Of a stretch of 64,000 nucleotides of DNA, positions 10,914 to 22,897 are shown piece by piece; the stretch's first letter is position 1; every line of letters begins with the position of its first letter. This stretch comes from Epichloe hybrida (Eukaryota > Ascomycota > Sordariomycetes > Hypocreales > Clavicipitaceae), in assembly GCA_019022495.1 (NCBI GenBank), contig JAFEKR010000021.1, positions 124,001 to 188,000 on the forward strand. The letters are read 5' to 3'. The notes under the pieces are model-generated. The model was not told the origin of the DNA. It saw only the letters and a program-made list of their open reading frames with translations, and ran no database searches. The position numbers and the translations under genes were made by a program.

Positions 10914-11993
10914 GGTCGAAATTCAGATCTGGCTCTGACGTTTGACGTTGTCTGATACGGCCAAGCAGCGATGAAAAAGAAGAAAGAATGAGCTCGGGTC
11001 GGGGTAAGCCAAGGACGGAGAAGAATAAAAAAGCAGGAGCAGTGTATTCATCTGTACTCCTCTTCAAAGATTCAGTGCAGCTCCGAGCAAGCGAGTCATT
11101 GCTCATATTGGGTTTATAGCGTGGCTGCGCAAAGAGTGATGGCTTGTTGGGGATGTCGAGGCATCGGGATGTTCAACTAGTATTCTTCAAGAGCTCTGGG
11201 TATGACGATGATTAGTATACAGATGAGGGAGAATTAGTCAGTCGTCAGTCGTCAGTCTTCTTGGACAAAGGGTGACGGTCTGCCAGCGAGCTGCCGGCTG
11301 GCACAGTCGTTGAGACCGAAACTGTGAATCAGGCACTTGGCACTGGTGTAAGCCATGGTCCGTGTTTGGTGTGTCTGGTGTGTTTGGTGTGTCTATTGAA
11401 ACGACGTCGGCAAACAAACACATCACTCGCAGAGAAAGGACCAATTTAGGCAAAACCCGAGATGGAGCGAGCGGCAATTGCATACTCTTGCTAGCAGAAG
11501 TCGCAAGCCCATCATTAACTGGGCGAGCACGCGACTCTCTCGATGCAATTGGGTTACGGCCTAAATGGCAACAGATGAGTTTTGATCAGATGACTGTCGG
11601 GCCGTTATCCGCATACAACTTGGCAAGTGCCGACCGACGTATCTTGAGCAGCTGGGGTGATACGAACAGCCATGGTCGACACAATGATTTGGGGAAATGG
11701 GTTCATTTGTCAGTTTCAAATGATGGACTTGGGGAGGTGAGGAAATGACAACGTCTACATACATACGGATGGCACCGGCCAGCATTTCCGCATTTCCACA
11801 TTTTCACCTTTCCACATTTCCACCAGGCAAGCACCCCCCGGGCCCCACTCCACTCCACTCTGCCACGGCCCACGGGCCTCGGGATTTGGCCGCCAGGAAT
11901 CCCATCAATTTTCACAGCAAGCTCAGGGCTGGCTGCCATTTTGCTGTCTGATTCCATCCTTCATCGTCCCATGTCTTCGACCGCCAGTCCACA
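10914..11993. other. Divergent promoter interval before TSC13
   Basis: No gene is supported. It holds the 5' regions of the 710-aa gene (-) and TSC13 (+). Near 11360-11400 there is a short tandem GTGTTTGGTGTGTC-like tract, and at 11783-11825 a degenerate CATTTCCAC tract. Confidence 0.5.
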
Positions 11994-13096
11994 ATGGCCA
12001 ATACGACGATCAAACTCACGAATCGCTGTACGCTTATGCAAACCCATGATACTCGCAACGCACATGCTGCTTGATTTCCATTTTCCACATCTGACTGACC
12101 AACGTTCGAAATCGCAGCTCCGAAGCAGCCCGTCAAGAGGCTTCCCGCGTCAGTAGATCTGCCTACTGATGCCACGGTCGATGATCTCAAGGTCCTGATC
12201 GCCAAGGAGGCCAAGATTGGTGACTTCAATCGCATCGGAATCTTCGACCCGTCCACCAGAAAGACCTTGAAGAATCGCAAGGCTAAGCTCTCCGATGAGC
12301 CTAACGTCTCTGCTGCCAAAGAGGTTCTCGTCAAAGATCTCGGTACGCTCTCTACCTTTGCCGGTGGCAGTCTCACACACCAAGGCCGCTCGTGTCAGCC
12401 TACCTCCAATCAAACTAACTTCATACTCTAGGACCCCAGATTGCCTGGAGAACCGTCTTCGTCATCGAATATCTCGGGCCCATCCTTCTGCATGCCCTTG
12501 TTGTGGCCGCGCGACCATATATTTACAAAGATGGGGCTGGTCCAATGTCTTCGACGCAGTGGCTTAGCTTTGGCATGATCGTTGCGCATTTCATCAAGCG
12601 CGAGGTTGAGACGCTGTTTGTTCACAAATTCTCTGCCAACACCATGCCCGCGTTCAACATCTTCAAGAATAGCTTCTTCTACTGGGCTCTATCCGGTCTG
12701 CTCTGCGCTCTATCAATCTACCACCCCGGATCTCTGGCTGCTCGCGCTGAACAGCCACTTATCGACCTCGTCGGCCTTGCTCTTTACCTTTTCAGTGAAA
12801 TTGGCAATGCTTTGGTCCACTTATATCTATCTTCTCTCCGATCCACCGGCGGCACCGAGCGCAAGATTCCCTCCGGCTACGGCTTTTCCTTGGTTACTTG
12901 CCCAAATTACATGTATGAGATCCTGGCATGGGTTGGCATCATTATTGCTTCCCGTGACTGGTCGGTCGCACTCTTCATTTCCATTGGTGCTGCTCAAATG
13001 TTTACTTGGGCCAAGGGCAAAGAGAGGGTCTATCGCAAGGAGTTCCCTGACAAGTACAAGAAGAAGCGATTTGTCATTTTGCCTGGGCTGCTGTAA
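11994..13096 (+). CDS. TSC13: Very-long-chain trans-2-enoyl-CoA reductase
   Basis: Last enzyme of each elongation round of very-long-chain fatty acids in the ER, reducing trans-2-enoyl-CoA with NADPH and feeding sphingolipid synthesis. Three exons: 11994-12027, 12118-12342 and 12432-13096 (307 aa). The introns 12028-12117 and 12343-12431 have matching phases. The N-terminus (about residues 1-85) is the ubiquitin-like region typical of TSC13/TECR (LPTDATVDDLKVLIAKEAKI). The rest is the membrane-embedded steroid 5-alpha-reductase-type domain, with several hydrophobic segments and the motifs IKREVETLFVHKFS, GYGFSLVTCPNYMYEI and AKGKERVYRKEFPDKYKKK. The CPNY tyrosine is the likely catalytic residue, by family knowledge. 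The start is the ATG giving MANTTIKLTNR; an earlier ATG at 11971 is in another frame. Confidence 0.95.
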
Positions 13097-13530
13097 ACGA
13101 GCATGATTTAATTGTCCCATATTTCAGGATCGCCTCACTCACTCGTATTACGGAATGAAATTCTTGCGGTCAATGGACATGATTGGACGGGTATCAGAAA
13201 GCCTTGAACTAAACAATCCGTCAATCAAATAGAGTCAAGGATCTAATCCAGAGACCCCATCATGAAAAGAAAATTGACATGTGTTTCCCTCCCCATCTCT
13301 CCAGCATTGCCGTGCCAGCCTCTGCATAACGATCCTCCCCAAGCAAAACATGTCGACATTTGTAAAAAGACAGGGGCGGTCATCATCCGTCCGCTGTGAC
13401 AATAAAAGAAAGTCATATCCTCATCATCATGGCACATGAGCGCAATCGTCCACATGTACAAACCCACCAACAAAAGCCCAACCCCATTCACCCCGCTCGT
13501 CGAGGGAATTCCAGCCCTCTCCGTCGCATA
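13097..13530. other. Convergent intergenic interval
   Basis: 3' flanks of TSC13 (+) and the BLOC-1 subunit-like gene (-). No further feature was seen. Confidence 0.5.
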
Positions 13531-14391
13531 TCACCATCTTTTCCCCTCCTCCATCGACAGGCTCGTCGTTTCCGAGCCCTTCGCCCTGCCCGTCCCCGTA
13601 CTAGAGTCCGGCTCCAACAAGCTCCTGCTGGCATCTGACCACGCGCTCCTCCCTCCTTCGTCCGTCTCAGCACTCATGTCCTCGTCCAGATGTACACCGT
13701 GCGGCAGCAAAACCCCCTTGTCGTCGCCGTCCTTCAGCGTCATTCCATTCTGCCCATGCAGACTATTCGCCAGATCAACATCCACGTCCATCGTGCCCTC
13801 GGCACCAAAGCCCACGTCCGCCGCCCTCTCATCGGCATCATCACTCCACCCGCTCCCGCACTCGCTGCAACTACAGCTCCCGCTCCCGCTCGCGCTGCCC
13901 TCCTTGTTCGCCAGCCTCACCGTCTCTTCCAGCACCAGGAACCCCCTTTCCAGCACCTCGGCCCAGTTCTGCACATTCCCCAGCTCCTTGACCTTCCTCG
14001 CCGCGCCGCCCGCCTCCCGCGCGAGCTTCTCCCGCTCCCTGCGCAGCCTCTCCGTCGCGCGCAGCACGTCCCGCTCCTGCCTGTCCAGCGCCGCGGCGCT
14101 CTCGTGCAGAATCTCGGCGCGGGACTGGAGTTCCGAGTCAAGCAGGTTGCCCATCGAGGCCACGACGGCGGCGCGCGCCTCGGCGACATGTCGTTGGGTC
14201 TCGGCAGACGGCAGCGTGTGGTGCAGCGTCGGGGCGTGCGCGTGCGCAGACGTCGTTGTCGCCGAGGGCATGGGCATGGGGAGGAGCGATGGAGGAGACG
14301 ATGGCTGGGGAGCAGGCATGCTTTGCTTTGGTTGCTTGGTCTTTCTTGCTGATGGCGAGTCTTTTTTTAATTTATTCTCTTTTTTCGACAA
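13531..14391 (-). CDS. BLOC-1 subunit 1 / GCN5L1-like protein
   Basis: Single-exon gene of 286 aa. The centre (about residues 60-165) is a helical, charged segment: ETQRHVAEARAAVVASMGNL, then LDRQERDVLRATERLRRERE, then KELGNVQNWAEVLERGFLVL and EETVRLA. This matches the GCN5L1 (BLOC1S1/Bls1) family, whose members form a coiled-coil subunit of the BLOC-1 complex on endosomes. Animal members are only about 125 aa; fungal ones carry extra tails. Here the N-terminus is Pro/Ser/His-rich and low-complexity, and the C-terminal 120 residues are acidic with a GSGSCSCSECGSG stretch. The start is the first ATG (MSKKENKLKK). Base composition is strongly G/C-rich in the coiled coil. The family call rests on pattern memory. 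Confidence 0.8.
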   Translation of the reverse strand: MSKKENKLKKDSPSARKTKQPKQSMPAPQPSSPPSLLPMPMPSATTTSAHAHAPTLHHTLPSAETQRHVAEARAAVVASMGNLLDSELQSRAEILHESAAALDRQERDVLRATERLRREREKLAREAGGAARKVKELGNVQNWAEVLERGFLVLEETVRLANKEGSASGSGSCSCSECGSGWSDDADERAADVGFGAEGTMDVDVDLANSLHGQNGMTLKDGDDKGVLLPHGVHLDEDMSAETDEGGRSAWSDASRSLLEPDSSTGTGRAKGSETTSLSMEEGKRW

Positions 14392-14664
14392 GTGCCGAAC
14401 TTAACTTGGGGGATTGTTAATGTGAAATGGATGATGGCACGGGTAGAGGGTTCCCCAGGGTTCCATTCCAGTCCTTGGCGCGCGATTTCGCCATTCGTGC
14501 GTGCCGCTCACTTTGGACCACACCACAAGAGGGGTCTGATGCATGTTTGATCCGAGCCGCACCTAACATGCAACAAGGCCATTGTTGGAAACGAACCAGA
14601 CCGGCATCGCCATCCAGTCCCTTTGTCTATTTGTGAGCCAACTAGAAGATGGAGCGAGGGAGGA

Positions 14665-14704
14665 GGCGTGGCGTGGCGTGGCGTGGCGTGGCGTGGCGTG
14701 GCGT
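14665..14704. repeat. GGCGT minisatellite, 8 copies
   Basis: Eight perfect tandem copies of the pentamer GGCGT, followed by a G run. The G-rich strand is the plus strand. Confidence 0.9.
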
Positions 14705-14766
14705 GGGGTTGTCGCGTGCGTTGCTACTGCCAATTATGTACAGGCTGGACTAACCACTGCCCAGGA

Positions 14767-14804
14767 CCTGCCCATGACCTGCCCATGACCTGCCCATGAC
14801 CTGC
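14767..14804. repeat. 11-bp tandem repeat, 3.4 copies
   Basis: Three perfect copies of CCTGCCCATGA plus a partial fourth (CCTGC). It starts about 60 bp after the GGCGT array. Confidence 0.9.
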
Positions 14805-15542
14805 ATTAGATGACGTTATGGGACTCAGCTTCAGGCATCGGCGGCACTGGCGGCACCGGCAGGTGTTTTCCACACTATGTAGCCAGTGTTGACCTTGACA
14901 AATAAGAGGAAGAGGGTTGAGCGGAACACGATTTGCACTGTTGCAGCATGTAACAGTCAAGGTCCACATTATCATCATTCCAGGATCGTATAATGATACA
15001 CAATGCAATTCCATCCGTTTTTTGCCTTGCCCAACAACCTTGCTTTCAAATACATACAAAATATCTAGCAGCCCCTTTGCTCCTCGTGGCCTTCTAACGA
15101 TGGCATGAAATCCTTTTCCATCTCATGGTGCTCAAAGAAATAAGTAATTAGAAAAATAAAAGAAACAACAAGTCCACTTGGAACGCCGTCAATGCCTTTG
15201 CCCTCGAACCCCAAAGTCTCGTCCCCGACCGAGGACACAAGGGAGACATGATCAAAATGATAGAAAAGAGATGAAATCACAAATCCCATAGTGCTTTGAT
15301 TGCGTCGCCACAGTTCGCGTGATCATCGAGATCAGAATCTTTAGTCATCGTTTCCCCATAACGCCGGGCTATGCGAAAAAGAACACATGAAATGAAAAGG
15401 AGAGACACGAAGGATGGTTCAAAGCCATCATCGCGGAGAAGGGGAAAATCTGCCTCGGTGCGTATGGAAATCCCGGCCAGGCTGGATTGTTGCGCAAGGG
15501 AAATCTTGCTTTGCCTATAGAAAACGACGTCTACTGGCCTTG

Positions 15543-18500
15543 TCAAAGCGCAACTCGGCTGCCATTCGGTCGTGCCAGGGCAGGACCTCCGTTGGGACTG
15601 ATGTATGTCGACGTGGTCGAGTTGCCATCCGACGACATGGACGAGATGGATGATAATGAGTTGAACCCGGAATGGCCCCTGGTTAATGTTCCGTTTCGAG
15701 ACATGGAAATACCCGGATTGGCCATGAGGGCATCCGCGCGATCGAAGACGTTGCCGTGGAAGGCCGCTGCAAAGGAAGCACTGTGAGGGGTTGTGGAAAC
15801 AGTAGCTTGCAGGGCTGGGCCTAGGGCAGCGCTCTGAGGTGTGATGGGCACCTGCTTGGGCGATGCGCTCTGAAGGGAGTAATGGCTGCTCAAACTGCCG
15901 TTGGGGCCAGGTGATGGTAGAAAGTGCCGCCAGGGTGATTGTACCATGGCGATGCTTGTCTCCTTCATGCTTTGTTGCACCGGCCTGAGGCGCATTTTAG
16001 TGTCGTATGGAAGGTGTGTTCTGTTGACGGAACTTTGGATGCACCTAACAAACGAGTACCAAGACAGGACGAAGTTGTTGCACAGGTTCCAAAAAGCCGG
16101 CTGCGACCGCACAGTAGGGTCTTTGAGTTTGATCATCGACAGCCTGCCTCTCATGAATTCGGTTTGTTGGATCGCGTGCCCACACACAGCAATCAAGTTC
16201 TTCCAGTCCTGGGTGTGGGCAAGAGATGCGCGCTGCTGCATGGCCGATCTCAAACAACCCTGCAGCAGAACGTGAAAATTGGGCAGAGTACGAAGAACGC
16301 TATCGGTGGACTTCTGCAGAGACAGAAAAATCCTGTCGAATTGTGCGTCCTCTCCAGTGTATTCCATTGCAATATCCCGACTGCCAGAGGAGGAAAATGA
16401 TTCGCCGGATCGAGGGGTTGCCGACGCGAGTTTGGCCGTCCGAATCTGACCATTGGTGTAGTGCATCGGTATATCGGTGGCCACGCGAAGGTTAGCAGGA
16501 TTGTGTAGGACTGTGCCATTCCGACCTCGCTGTACCCCTATTCTATCCGCCGTCGGGGTAGCGAAAGGTTCTCGTTGGAAGGGCTTGATGGTCTCGCTTG
16601 TATCAGGCAGGTCTCGGTTCCTTGATCGGGACTGCGGTCTGGATGCGGTAACAGAGGCTAATGTAACTCGAAGTTCCATGATACTATTGTAAAGCAACAT
16701 CAGGAGCGTACGAATGTATCGAGCGTCTCCGTTGTTGACAAAAGTATCAATGTTGTCAGCCAAAAGTGTGCAGACGTGACCGTACGCGCTCACGAGCGTT
16801 TGGCACGCGCGGTACACATTTTCATTCTCTCGAGCAGAATAATCATCACTCTCCACTAACGTCAAATCATGCCTTTGAATCTCCTGTTCCAACTCTTCGA
16901 CATGCGAGTTGGTGTTATAGAAGACAATTTCCAAGCTTGATCGTTTGGCGGATCCATCACTCGTCAACGTCATCAACATTTGTATCATTGGATGAATCTG
17001 GAAGACCGAGTACAAGATTCCCTTTGCAGCTTCTATAACTGGGTCAAATACTTTGGATTCTCGCCGGCGCTCGGGAAGAATTGATAGTCGACGGACATAT
17101 ATCGGACGCTGGAGATACTGCTCGTTTGGCGTAGCTGGGCTCTTGGCACCAGGAGGGGTGCCCTGCATAGCAGAGCCGTGACTCAGCCCACGGTAATGGC
17201 TGAACCGGTTATTCGCCCGAGTTTCATCCAATGTGCCAAGCTCGGACGCCTTCCTAGACACAATCCCCATGCGTCGACTACGGCCATCGGGCCCGCGGTC
17301 AGGTCGTAATAAAGTCTCAGAGTTGCTGCGGAGTCTTTCATTAACGTTGCCGATAGTCAATGGCATAACGCCAGGGCGACGAATGGCCGTATTTTGCTGC
17401 GACAAGCCACGATAATGCGATCTAGTCGGAATCGGGGGTGGTCGGGAGATCCCATTGGGAGACCGCAAGTCAGGCACGTCGGCTCCATTGACCTTGATGG
17501 GAAATCTTCCGCTAGCCGCTCGTTTGAGAGGAAACCGGGGTGGCTCAGCACCACCTTCACTTGACTCATCACCTGTAACATCGCCTTCCATTCGTCCTGT
17601 GATGGCATAATGGCGCAAAAATTTCTTGATCATTGACGTAACAGCAACCTCTGTGACCTCCGTCTCTCTTGTGATGCCGTCATTTGGCGGGCTTCCAGAT
17701 TGGGGCTGGATGGCGTCTTTTGGTGGGAAGCTGATGGGGTTACCTTCAAACTTGAGTACTTGAAGAGAGCCCATGTCGGCGAGGCACAAGGGGAGTTCGC
17801 GAATCTGGTTCTTAGGCACGGACAGAACCTTGAGTGATGCTAACTTGGAAATGTTTAGCGGTAATATCCTGAGCTGATTTCGACCGAGGTCGAGGATCTC
17901 AAGAGATTTCAATTCGCAGAGCTACGTCGGGTCAGAGACGGAGTCGAGACGACACATAAACGTGGCTGAATGGGCCAGAGATTTGACATTACCGCCGCGG
18001 GGAACTCCTTGATCTGATTGCCTCTGATATTGAGATATCGCAATGATGTGCATTCGGAAAATCGAGCGGGTAAAGTTGATAGTAAATTGTGTGACAGTGC
18101 AAGCCTGCATGCGCGTGCCGACGTCGGATCTTGTTAGCCGCTAACGTCGTGGAAACCGCTCGTATGGCGAACAGGCAGGATTTACCTTTCGAGTTGGTCT
18201 TTGACAATATCCACCACTTCCTCTGGTAGTTTTTGAATGCCCTTGCGGCTCAGGTCGACTGTGACGCCAGACCTCAGTCCTGTACCAACTGCGCCAGCAT
18301 CAGCAGCCTGACCCTCGCTTTCGAGCGCTGTCTGCATAGCTTCTCGAGCCAGACCAATGACCTGTGCCGGACTTGTAAGAGAGCTAGATGCCGACAAGGT
18401 CGCATTCGAGGAGGCATTTCGAAGGTTGGGGATCGGCGGCGGCGGCGGCGGCGGCGGTCCGTTGGACGTGGCGGCGGAATTGGGGACTGGACGGCGGCCT

Positions 18501-18589
18501 TGGGCAGGATTGTCTGGTAGACCACGAGCAGACGAGGACGAGGCCGAGGCTGCCGTGGTGCCTGCGGACGTCCTGTCGGGCCACTCCAT
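15543..18589 (-). CDS. SOG2: SOG2-type leucine-rich repeat protein of the RAM/MOR network
   Basis: Scaffold of the RAM pathway, which works with the NDR kinase Cbk1/COT1 in polarised growth and cell separation. Three exons: 18589-18186, 18104-17993 and 17921-15543 (964 aa), with intron phases consistent. After a Ser/Pro-rich N-terminus with an eight-proline run (encoded near 18430-18460), leucine-rich repeats run across the introns (about residues 110-225): TVDLSRKGIQKLPEEV, LALSHNLLSTLPARFSECTS, LRYLNIRGNQIKEFPAALCE, LEILDLGRNQLRILPLNISK and LKVLSVPKNQIRELPLCLAD. The C-terminal half matches the Sog2 region: long helical blocks such as VFQIHPMIQMLMTL, SSLEIVFYNTNSHVEELEQE and LVSAYGHVCTLLADNIDTFV. 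The ATG at 18589 (MEWPDRTSAG) was preferred; an in-frame ATG at 18769 would add 60 low-complexity residues. Confidence 0.92.
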
Positions 18590-20316
18590 GATGGAGGATG
18601 GCAGCAACAACGAGAGGGTTGATGAATTGAACCCAGCGAATAGCTCGCACGCTCGCCGTCGCGGCGGATGTTCGGATGTTGGGCGATGTTGTATGGTCGT
18701 AGGTCGATGCTTTTCAATTGGACTGCCAAATGACTGACTGGTCGTTCGATGTTCGGGGGCTTCCACCACAAATGTTTCAGAGGCCCCTCGCTCACCCTAA
18801 GTCAGGGCCCTGAAGGTCTCAACCCAAATAGAGATGGGGTTCGGGCTTACTGCTTCAAGCCGATCGAGGCTGGGACAGGACGCTGACTGGCAGGCTGAAT
18901 GAGGTATATAGTCTCATGATGCTGAAGATGGTCGGCAAGGGCAGGAAAGCTGTCGATGCATCAGGGTTGGAGTCGATAGGTTTTGGATCAATTCGGGCGC
19001 AGGGGGATTTTGGTTTCTGGGGGAGGCTGGCAGGCTCTACGGATTACTCCGGTCCGTGAATGCGGCACGGAGTACGTACAGGTACCTAGGTACCTACTGT
19101 ACGCACTTGTAGCGATTAGCATTCGCCGCTTCTTGTTGGTGGCACCTGCCAACCTGACGGAAGGGGGTGGCGCGCAGACGACCAACTGATGGGGCTTGCC
19201 GCGTATGTACTTGCAGACACCGAGACACCAGACACTTGACTACTCAAGTTGGCATCGGGCATCGGGCATCGGGCAACGGTCATTCCATGTTGGGTATTGA
19301 TTCGTCTGACCAAGTTCCTGGGAAGGCCGAGATGTCAAGCAGATATTTTTCACTTTTTATTGGTGATTGTCGCCCTTGAATTCTCACGACCCAAGCCAAG
19401 GATCGCCCATGAAAATGGTGAAAATGGAGCACGGGAACCAGAGATGATGGCCTGCACTCGAAACAGCCGTGGCTATTATGGGGACTTTAACGCTAGCTGC
19501 AGGCGGGCAGGTGCAGTGGAGTGGGGCAAGGCAGCTGGAGGAAAAGGTTGTTGCCAAGGCAGCATATACATGTACAATGTATGGTGACTACATGTAGGTT
19601 AATTAGCTTGGGTCACGTGGAGGCTTACTTGTAACTAATATCTTCACTCTGTACTCACTACTCCGTAATCACAGTGGGCGCAAGCATCACAACACGCTGT
19701 GCGTTCTACGCTAAATTTGCTACGAGTTGCTCAGAATTACCTGGACCTACTCTACTGTAGGTGGCCTTTTCCCCCACTACATCACGTGTGAGGAAAGGGG
19801 CTGGGCGCTGGCTAGGGCACACTCCAGGCCACCCCCCCTGCTCAGGTCCACCTACATGTAAATACTTACTCATGTTGGTCGTCGTTTTACCATTTCCTTG
19901 TTTATTTCCGCGTTTCAAAGGTGTTATAACACTTGTCTCTCGGCACTCAAACATCATCCATCTGGTCCGTTGGCTGCGAAGGTCGTTTCCAAACAGTGAG
20001 CTGTCTCACACCTCGCTGTTGCCTGCTTAGCGCAGCTAGGTAGGTATCGAAGTACCGACGTGGTCAGCGATGCGGGCAATACCAGCCTCCACTCGTTCGC
20101 AGGCTTCTCCAAGTTGATGCCAAGGCTTGTTCGTTGGCCATCTGGAACTGTTTTGGTCAAATCTCGACATCCTCGGCCTACTTTCACATTTAGGCACTTG
20201 ATCTGATCCATGCTTCAGTTCCTTTCCAACGAACTGCACTTGCCCACGCTCGAATCAGAAATCATTAGCTGGTAAACGACGCGTGTAAGCACCTGGGTTG
20301 GGTTCGCCCTTGCGTC
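18590..20316. other. Intergenic interval between SOG2 and the RecQ-type gene
   Basis: No gene is supported in 1.7 kb. It contains the promoters of both divergent neighbours, a 14-bp perfect palindrome GGTACCTAGGTACC at 19081-19094, TACTCCGTA at 19659-19667 and several TACATGTA-like words. Confidence 0.5.
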
Positions 20317-22004
20317 ATGCCTACCCTTCAGCGCACCGGGTCATTCACAGATATTGGGTTCACCCTTCGACGTCGATTCCATAAAGATGAATTCAGGTAC
20401 GCCGAATAAAAATAAATTGCTCCGGGCGTCAGAGCTGTCATCAGGTGGCATATTACGCACCCCAATTCTTGTTGGTATTCTTGCGCTTTCACTAACATAG
20501 CTGCTCCCAAAGACCATACCAACGAGAAATAATCGAAGCCGCCCTAGATGGATTCGATGTTTACGTTCAGGCTGCTACGTCTTTCGGCAAGAGCCTGTGT
20601 TTTCAGCTTCCTGCCGTCATCAATCCAGGCAGTGAGTGATGACTATTCCGACCATGGGTAACAAGACTGCCATCGCTCATCATGATTTGCCAAGTAACTC
20701 TGGTCGTTTCTCCGCTTCTCAGCCTAATGGTCAGTCCATACAAATCTCTTTGGACGACTGTATGTTTGTTCCTTGCTCAACAACACAGCGCACAGTTGAA
20801 CCAGGTAGAAGCTCTACGGTCTGCCGGTATCGACGCTAGCTCACTCAACAGCGACACCCCATTTCCGGAAAAGAATCGGATACAACGAGACCTGGAAACT
20901 GGCCATCCCAAGACCAAGCTTTTGTACGTAACGCCAGAGCTGTGTTCTGGGACGAAATTTCGGGAACGGCTCCAGTTGGTCCATAAGCAGAAGGAACTTG
21001 CCAGAGTTGCAATTGATGAAGCACATTGCATCTCAGAATGGGGCCATGATTTCCGAAAAGATTTCAAAAGACTCTCGTGGTTTCGTGAGACATTTCCCGA
21101 TGTGCCCATAACGTGTCTTACGGCTACGGCAAATCCACAGGTCAGGCAGGATGTGCTTCATACTTTGAAGCTGGACGAGAGGCCTGACAAAGTCAAGACA
21201 TTTCTGATGAGTCCTCAACGCCACAATCTCCATATAGAGATCCGCTACACCAAGGATGAAGACGATAATCGGCTTGCAGACTTTCTGAAATGGATACGGG
21301 CAGTCTATGATAGGCGACGAGCAGCGATCCGGAACGAAGAGTTGCGAGCAGAAGGTGAAAGAGTAGAGAACGTACCGGGCATCATATACACCATTTCACG
21401 AGACGAGTGTGAGTCCCTATCGGCAGCGCTGCGGGATGAAGGTGTTGGCGCTCGGCCGTTCCACGCAAAACTATCCAAAGAGGTGAAGGAAGACACACTA
21501 ACTCGATGGATCAACAACGAACCGGGCTACGATATCATCGTGGCCACAACAGCGTTCGGGATGGGCATCGACAAGGAGAATGTACGATTTGTTGTTCACT
21601 GGCGCATCCCCAAGTCTTTTGAGGGATATTACCAAGAAGCAGGTCGCGCGGGTCGCGATGGTAATGCAAGCTATTGCTTCCTATACTACAGTCGGGAGGA
21701 CTTGGAGAGGGTAATGCGAATGGTACGGAGTGATGGCAAGAACAATCCCAATTCAATGGCAAGGTTACGCAGCCTGGAGGCCTTGGCGGTGTACTGCGAG
21801 AACATCAGTTCGTGCCGACATGCCCAAATCTGTACATATTTTGGCGCAACGTCGGAAACGAAATGCGACTTCGCATGCGACTGGCACAAGGACGCGCATG
21901 ACTTGGAAACTCGATTTCTAACAGGACTTGCGAGTTCGGACTGGGTCAGTACCCAAGCCATGCAAGGTACTTATGACGGCCATGACGGCGACCAAGGCGT
22001 GTAA
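20317..22004 (+). CDS. RecQ-family ATP-dependent DNA helicase, compact form
   Basis: 3'-5' DNA helicase of the RecQ family, acting in the nucleus in recombination and repair. Four exons: 20317-20396, 20501-20631, 20695-20729 and 20796-22004; all phases agree and give 484 aa. Motifs in order: entry motif RPYQREIIEA, motif I ATSFGKS (Phe where many RecQ proteins have Gly-Cys), motif Ia LVVSPLLSLM, motif II IDEAHCISEWGHDFR (about residue 155), motif III LTATA, motif V DIIVATTAFGMGIDKENVRF and motif VI YYQEAGRAGRDG (about 360). A RecQ zinc-binding segment follows, with CRHAQIC and CDFAC. The protein stops soon after that (GLASSDWVSTQ), so it lacks the winged-helix and HRDC domains of Sgs1/BLM. 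The small 35-base exon 3 rests on splice signals and the continuity of motif Ia. It is not the main BLM orthologue. Confidence 0.9.
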
Positions 22005-22222
22005 TGATCTGATAGAGTAGGCATAATCATAGACTGCATTTGCGAAGGTAATGATGGCTTGAAAAGGGAAAAGTCATGCTGATCGCAACCGAGAGCTTAG
22101 GTGGCGACCCGGTAGCCGTACAAACTTCAAGAATGACTACGATGGCCGCACATTATTATTTGGGGTTTCCGAGTTCGGCGGGCACACAATAAAACTGACA
22201 AGTCGTCGAGTATTTCCCATTC

Positions 22223-22897
22223 TCAGTGCTTCTTGGCATCCTTGTCCGCCTTCTTCTTGGCAATGACGCCGTCGAACCTCTTGAAAGCCATGATTCCCTC
22301 AAAGAAACAACTGACGATCCACATCCACCACTGGCCCGACCACCTGTCGACGCCATGCTTCTGCAGCCTCGACAGGTCCAGATACAGGGGCTCAAGAATA
22401 TGAATACCAAGCACGGGGAGGATGAGCGCCTTGACCAGCCAGCGGAAACTCTCGGGCCCGCCGGGGAAGTACGCGGCCAGGAGAGCCCACGGCTGCGAAC
22501 CGGGCACAATCCACGGCAGGCTGGCGACGGAGAGGAAGTAGAAGCCGACGCTGAGCATGACGGCGACATCGGCGAGCCCGGGGGCCTGGTACCTGGCCAT
22601 ATAAATGTCGCTTATGCCGAGGCTCTCGCGGGCAGCTGCATCCATCTCGATGACGCGCGGGCGGACGTCGTCCCAGGACGACAAGGCGGGCTTGAAGTGG
22701 ACAACGTAGTCGGCGCCTCCTGCGCGGATGCGCATCCCCTGGAGGGTGATGTCGCGGAGAGAGGCGCCGGCGGCTTGTCGTCTCGTGAGGCCGCAGTAGT
22801 GACGGAGGTAGTGGGTGAGTTCTCGTGAGTGCAGCTGGTTCATGTGTGACATGATGCGGTCCCGGAGGACTTGGTCGCCTCCAGCTTTGGCAGCCAT
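22223..22897 (-). CDS. DUF2470 domain integral membrane protein
   Basis: Single exon, 224 aa. Residues 1-95 fit the DUF2470 family (haem-related FMN-binding split-barrel-like domain): RDRIMSHMNQLHSRELTHYL, then SLRDITLQGMRIRAGGADYV. The C-terminal half has about three hydrophobic segments, for example VAVMLSVGFYFLSVASLPWI and LVKALILPVLGIHILEPLYL, with WWMWIVSCFFEGIMAF after them, and a Lys-rich tail KKKADKDAKKH that could be an ER-retrieval-like signal. The function is unknown; family members of this layout are common in ascomycetes. It is convergent with the RecQ-type gene (218 bp apart) and divergent from the Zn2Cys6 gene. Confidence 0.85.
   Translation of the reverse strand: MAAKAGGDQVLRDRIMSHMNQLHSRELTHYLRHYCGLTRRQAAGASLRDITLQGMRIRAGGADYVVHFKPALSSWDDVRPRVIEMDAAARESLGISDIYMARYQAPGLADVAVMLSVGFYFLSVASLPWIVPGSQPWALLAAYFPGGPESFRWLVKALILPVLGIHILEPLYLDLSRLQKHGVDRWSGQWWMWIVSCFFEGIMAFKRFDGVIAKKKADKDAKKH

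Larger units (their letters stand above)
14392..15542. other. Intergenic interval with two short tandem arrays
   Basis: No gene is supported. It holds the promoter of the BLOC-1-like gene, the arrays at 14665-14704 and 14767-14804, and the 3' flank of SOG2. Confidence 0.5.
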
